Shown one piece after another: positions 60,216 to 64,000 of a stretch of DNA of 64,000 nt; position 1 is the stretch's first letter, and every line of letters begins with the position of its first letter. The DNA lies in NCBI RefSeq assembly GCF_015594845.1, contig NZ_JADNRK010000002.1:62001-126000 (forward strand), given 5' to 3'. The notes beneath the pieces were generated by a model. The model ran no database searches. It saw only the letters and a program-made list of their open reading frames with translations, and was not told the origin of the DNA. The position numbers were made by a program, and so were the translations under genes. The stretch comes from Alkalibacter mobilis (lineage in GTDB: Bacteria; Bacillota; Clostridia; Eubacteriales; Alkalibacteraceae).

Positions 60216-60235
60216 AAACACCCCTAAGGGTGTTT
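60216..60235 (-). terminator. Rho-independent terminator after frr
   Basis: AAACACCC pairs with GGGTGTTT on the minus strand with a short loop, followed by TATTC. It lies just after the frr stop and before uppS, so uppS may depend partly on read-through. Confidence 0.75.
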
Positions 60236-60240
60236 ATCTA

Positions 60241-61525
<1,285 letters not shown>

Positions 61526-61649
61526 TTATAATATAACACTTACTTTAATTTTATAGAAGTAGTAATTTGAATTTAATTAATGACCGTAGACTGTATTTTA
61601 AATTTACGGCTTTACAACAGCGTTATTATATTCTGTTGATTTGCGTTAA

Positions 61650-61676
61650 AAAAGGACACGCTTAAGGTGTCCTTTT
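61650..61676 (-). terminator. Rho-independent terminator after tsf
   Basis: AAAAGGACAC pairs with GTGTCCTTTT on the minus strand, followed by TTAACG, two bases beyond the tsf stop. It separates rpsB-tsf from pyrH. Confidence 0.85.
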
Positions 61677-61678
61677 CA

Positions 61679-62326
61679 TTAAAGGCTCATTTGCTTGGCT
61701 ACTTCTTCAGCAAAATTCTCTTCTTTCTTTTCAATTCCTTCACCCATTTGGTATCTGGTGAATCTTCTTATTTTGATATTTTCTCCGATTTTGGAAATTT
61801 TTTCATTTACGATTTCTTTGATCGTCTTGTCAGGATCTTTAACAAATGCTTGTTCCATCAAACAAATCTCTTGATAAAACTTCTTGATCCTTCCTTCGAC
61901 CATCTTCTCAATGATCTTTTCAGGTTTTCCTTCGTTGAGTGCCTGAGCCTTAAGAATGGATTTTTCTTTTTCAACATAATCCGCTGGAACATCTTCAACA
62001 TTAAGGAATAATGGATTTGTAGCAGCTATATGCATGGCTATGTCTCTAACCATATTTTTAAAATCATCAGTTTTGGCTACAAAATCAGTTTCACAGTTTA
62101 CTTCAACTAAAACTCCAATTTTACCGCCCATGTGTATGTATGATTCAACTACGCCTTCAGCTGCAACTCTGCCAGCTTTTTTGGAGGCTGCCGCCAATCC
62201 TTTTTCTCTTAAAAACTCTATTGCTTTATCCATATCATCGTTGTTTGCTTCCAAAGCCTTCTTGCAGTCCATCATGCCTGCACCGGTTTTTTGTCTAAGT
62301 TCTTTAACCATTTGCGCACTTGCCAT
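61679..62326 (-). CDS. tsf: Elongation factor Ts
   Basis: 215 residues, shorter than the E. coli form (about 280) but usual for many Clostridia, which lack part of the core domain. The N-terminal UBA-like part '[20 protein letters not shown]' and the core '[27 protein letters not shown]' are intact. It exchanges GDP for GTP on EF-Tu. It follows rpsB by 93 bp with a hairpin in between. Confidence 0.97.
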   Translation of the reverse strand: MASAQMVKELRQKTGAGMMDCKKALEANNDDMDKAIEFLREKGLAAASKKAGRVAAEGVVESYIHMGGKIGVLVEVNCETDFVAKTDDFKNMVRDIAMHIAATNPLFLNVEDVPADYVEKEKSILKAQALNEGKPEKIIEKMVEGRIKKFYQEICLMEQAFVKDPDKTIKEIVNEKISKIGENIKIRRFTRYQMGEGIEKKEENFAEEVAKQMSL

Positions 62327-62376
62327 TTTATTACCTCCTCGTATTTGTTATGATCATTTGTATCGACCATAAAAAT

Positions 62377-62408
62377 GGAAGAAGGAGGATTCTCTCCCCG
62401 TCTTCTCC
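62377..62408 (-). terminator. Hairpin between rpsB and tsf (probable partial terminator)
   Basis: GGAGAAGACGGGGAG can pair, with two small bulges, to CCTCCTTCTTCC on the minus strand, followed by ATTTTTATGG. It lies between two genes that must both be expressed, so it is more likely an attenuator or mRNA-stabilising stem than a full stop. Confidence 0.55.
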
Positions 62409-62419
62409 CTATAAGTCAT

Positions 62420-63157
62420 TTACGCTTCAACTTCAGCAGTTTCCTCGGCCACCGCTTCAGCATCTTCCATTTGAACGCCTTGCTTTCCTTCAAGAACAGC
62501 ATTTGCCATTGCTTCAGACAATAGGTTTACTGCTCTTATAGCATCGTCGTTTCCTGGAATAATATAATCAATCTCATCGGGATCACAGTTTGTGTCGACA
62601 ATTCCTATTACAGGAATACCCAATTTTTTAGCTTCAAGAATCGCAATTCTTTCTTTTCTCGGGTCAACTACGAAAAGTGCTCCCGGAAGTTTTTTCATGT
62701 CTTTGATTCCACCCAGGAATTTCTCCAACTTTTCTCTTTCATTTTTAAGTTGGATAACTTCTTTTTTGGGAAGAACTTCGAAAGTTCCATCATTTTCCAT
62801 TTCTTCCAACTTATGAAGTCTTTTGATTCTTTTGCTGATAGTTTGGAAGTTTGTGAGCGTTCCTCCAAGCCATCTGTGATTCACAAAAAAGCTCTCGCTT
62901 CTAAGCGCGTGTGTCTTGATTGCATCCTGTGCCTGCTTTTTTGTTCCTACAAACAAGATGTCTTGTCCGTCTTCTACAAGCTCTCTGATAAAATCGTAAG
63001 CTTTGTCTATCAACCCTACTGTTTTTTGCAGGTCGATAATGTAGATCCCATTTCTTTCTGTGAAGATATAAGGAGCCATCTTAGGGTTCCATCTTCTAGT
63101 TTGGTGTCCAAAATGAACACCTGCCTCCAATAATTGTTTCATTGATACGTAAGACAT
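62420..63157 (-). CDS. rpsB: 30S ribosomal protein S2
   Basis: 245 residues from the ATG at 63157, preceded by AGGAGGTG; the frame stays open 17 codons further but without a ribosome site. '[22 protein letters not shown]' and '[34 protein letters not shown]' are S2 signatures. A Glu/Ala-rich tail ([13 protein letters not shown]) is typical of clostridial S2. It is preceded by a promoter (63260-63288) and a structured leader (63184-63239). Confidence 0.97.
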   Translation of the reverse strand: MSYVSMKQLLEAGVHFGHQTRRWNPKMAPYIFTERNGIYIIDLQKTVGLIDKAYDFIRELVEDGQDILFVGTKKQAQDAIKTHALRSESFFVNHRWLGGTLTNFQTISKRIKRLHKLEEMENDGTFEVLPKKEVIQLKNEREKLEKFLGGIKDMKKLPGALFVVDPRKERIAILEAKKLGIPVIGIVDTNCDPDEIDYIIPGNDDAIRAVNLLSEAMANAVLEGKQGVQMEDAEAVAEETAEVEA

Positions 63158-63183
63158 TGCTACACCTCCTATGGTTTTTCCTC

Positions 63184-63239
63184 CATCTCCGTCTACTGAA
63201 CATTCCACCCATTGGGCACCGGACGCTCATCGAGAGATG
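63184..63239 (-). promoter_or_regulatory. Structured 5' leader of rpsB mRNA
   Basis: On the minus strand CATCTC (63234-63239) and CGTC (63222-63225) pair with the contiguous GACGGAGATG (63184-63193), enclosing an inner stem GCCC/GGGT. The 5' side has an eight-base bulge that can itself form a small stem. The fold lies about 26 bp upstream of the rpsB start. It may be a ribosomal-protein leader for S2 autoregulation, but it was not matched to a named family. Confidence 0.5.
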
Positions 63240-63259
63240 TGTGTTTTGTGTGCTTTAAA

Positions 63260-63288
63260 AGTTTAACACAACCTGCATCTAAAATCAA
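63260..63288 (-). promoter_or_regulatory. Possible promoter of rpsB-tsf
   Basis: TTGATT (63283-63288), 17-bp spacer, TAAACT (63260-63265) on the minus strand, between codY and rpsB. Each hexamer matches four of six consensus positions; spacing is ideal. Confidence 0.5.
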
Positions 63289-63316
63289 TCTTTAATTTTT
63301 GATATTTATTCCGCAC

Positions 63317-64000
63317 TTATTTTCCTTCCACCTTGTCCAATTCATCCAGGAATTTTGAATTCAGGATTTTTATGAATGTTCCCTTCATTCCCAATGACCT
63401 TGTCTCTATTACCCCGGCGCTCTCAAGTTTTCTGAGGGCATTAACAATGACCGATCTTGTTATTCCTACTCGATCGGCAATTTTACTTGCCACCAAAAGT
63501 CCCTCGTTTCCGTCTAATTCCTTGAATATATGAACTACGGCTTCCATCTCAGAGTAAGACAGAGTTCCGATTGCCATCTGGACCACTGTCTTTTGGCGTG
63601 CTTCTTTTTCCAAATCAATATTCTTAAGACGCATCATCTCCATGCCCACTACTGTAGCTGACAATTCTGCCAAAATAAGATCTGGCGCGGTGAACTCCTT
63701 ACCAAATCGAGCCAGTACCAAAGTCCCCAGCCTTTCTCCACCGCTGTTGATGGGAACATATGTGGAATATCTGTCTTTGAAGCCGCAAAGTTCCCTGTGG
63801 TCATAAACGCAACCTGGATCATTTTCCACCTTATTCGAAACAGTCTCTTTTATTTCACCCAAGAGTTTGTTGAAGTCCTTTGGAAACTTAGTTCCCTGTT
63901 CCTGAAGTGTTTTTATATTTAATTCGCACTCGAAATCCTTAAAGAAGGAATACCCGAGCAAGTCTCCATTGTTACTGGCTATATAAACATTTGATCCCAG
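63317..64000 (-). CDS. codY: GTP/branched-chain-amino-acid-sensing global regulator CodY (5' end cut by window edge)
   Basis: About 227 C-terminal residues of a protein usually near 260; the frame is open to the right edge, so the N-terminus lies outside. Visible are the end of the GAF ligand domain ('[19 protein letters not shown]', '[15 protein letters not shown]', '[15 protein letters not shown]') and the winged-helix domain with the highly conserved '[19 protein letters not shown]' and '[19 protein letters not shown]'. CodY represses adaptive genes when branched-chain amino acids and GTP are plentiful. It is upstream of rpsB, co-directional, 159 bp away. No terminator was seen directly after it. 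Confidence 0.95.
   Translation of the reverse strand: MGSNVYIASNNGDLLGYSFFKDFECELNIKTLQEQGTKFPKDFNKLLGEIKETVSNKVENDPGCVYDHRELCGFKDRYSTYVPINSGGERLGTLVLARFGKEFTAPDLILAELSATVVGMEMMRLKNIDLEKEARQKTVVQMAIGTLSYSEMEAVVHIFKELDGNEGLLVASKIADRVGITRSVIVNALRKLESAGVIETRSLGMKGTFIKILNSKFLDELDKVEGK

Overview
The window looks like a chromosomal segment of a low-GC anaerobic Firmicute, most likely class Clostridia. This rests on gene content and order: alaS-ireB-ruvX-DUF1292-fur, rimP-nusA-ylxR-ylxQ-infB-rbfA-nrnA-truB-ribF, codY/rpsB-tsf-pyrH-frr-uppS-cdsA-rseP-ispG-polC, a T-box leader on alaS, a PolC-type replicase, a Firmicute-type ThiI without rhodanese domain, RNase J, and AGGAGG-type ribosome binding sites. 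The genus cannot be fixed from the sequence. Nearly all genes lie on the minus strand. Only a class A penicillin-binding protein and an MgtC-family gene are on plus. No rRNA, tRNA, CRISPR array, insertion sequence or prophage was found, so the window is mostly housekeeping DNA with small accessory insertions.

Layout, low to high coordinate. 1-3.6 kb: a type IV pilus operon pilB-pilT-pilC (pilC cut by the left edge) with its own promoter. 3.7-4.0 kb: an array of 80-bp inverted-repeat units, which recurs at 17.4 kb. 4.06-9.0 kb: fur (Fur-box-like site over its start point), RNase J, a YlbF-family gene, the tRNA wobble-uridine genes trmR and trhP-like, and mgsA, closed by a terminator. 9.0-14.05 kb: T-box leader, alaS, ireB, a ferredoxin-containing aldo/keto reductase that probably uses an ATT start codon, ruvX and DUF1292. 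14.2-17.3 kb: the plus-strand PBP1A-type enzyme. 17.6-35.5 kb: an 18-kb co-directional run: orphan adenine DNA methyltransferase, ltaE, rarA, M16C peptidase, D-Ala-D-Ala carboxypeptidase, large U32 protein, mutS2, dcd, a small membrane protein, DUF1232, a beta-propeller-like lipoprotein, cysteine desulfurase, thiI. 35.7-37.2 kb: glyA behind a small membrane protein gene. 37.3-45.7 kb: the translation/RNA operon rimP through tcdA, with a promoter and a terminator-like attenuator in the rimP leader. 45.7-52.2 kb: an accessory block between rimP and polC (FbpABC-type ABC transporter plus metallo-hydrolase, mgtC-like gene, PHP phosphoesterase). 52.2-64 kb: polC, ispG, rseP, cdsA, uppS, frr, pyrH, tsf, rpsB and a codY fragment cut by the right edge.

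The genes mostly serve information processing (translation start and elongation, tRNA thiolation, hydroxylation, methylation and t6A cyclisation, RNA decay, replication and repair), envelope building (PBPs, undecaprenyl-PP synthase, CDP-DAG synthase, site-2 protease) and nutrient or metal sensing (Fur, CodY, IreB). The best leads for new biology are regulatory or contextual: a rimP-nusA leader in which an upstream octamer is exactly complementary to the terminator U-tract, a structured rpsB leader, the ATT start, an orphan CamA-like methyltransferase, an FbpA-like transporter without the usual Tyr-Tyr iron site linked to a metallo-hydrolase, and the absence of dxr from its usual slot. I found no convincing wholly new multi-gene system.
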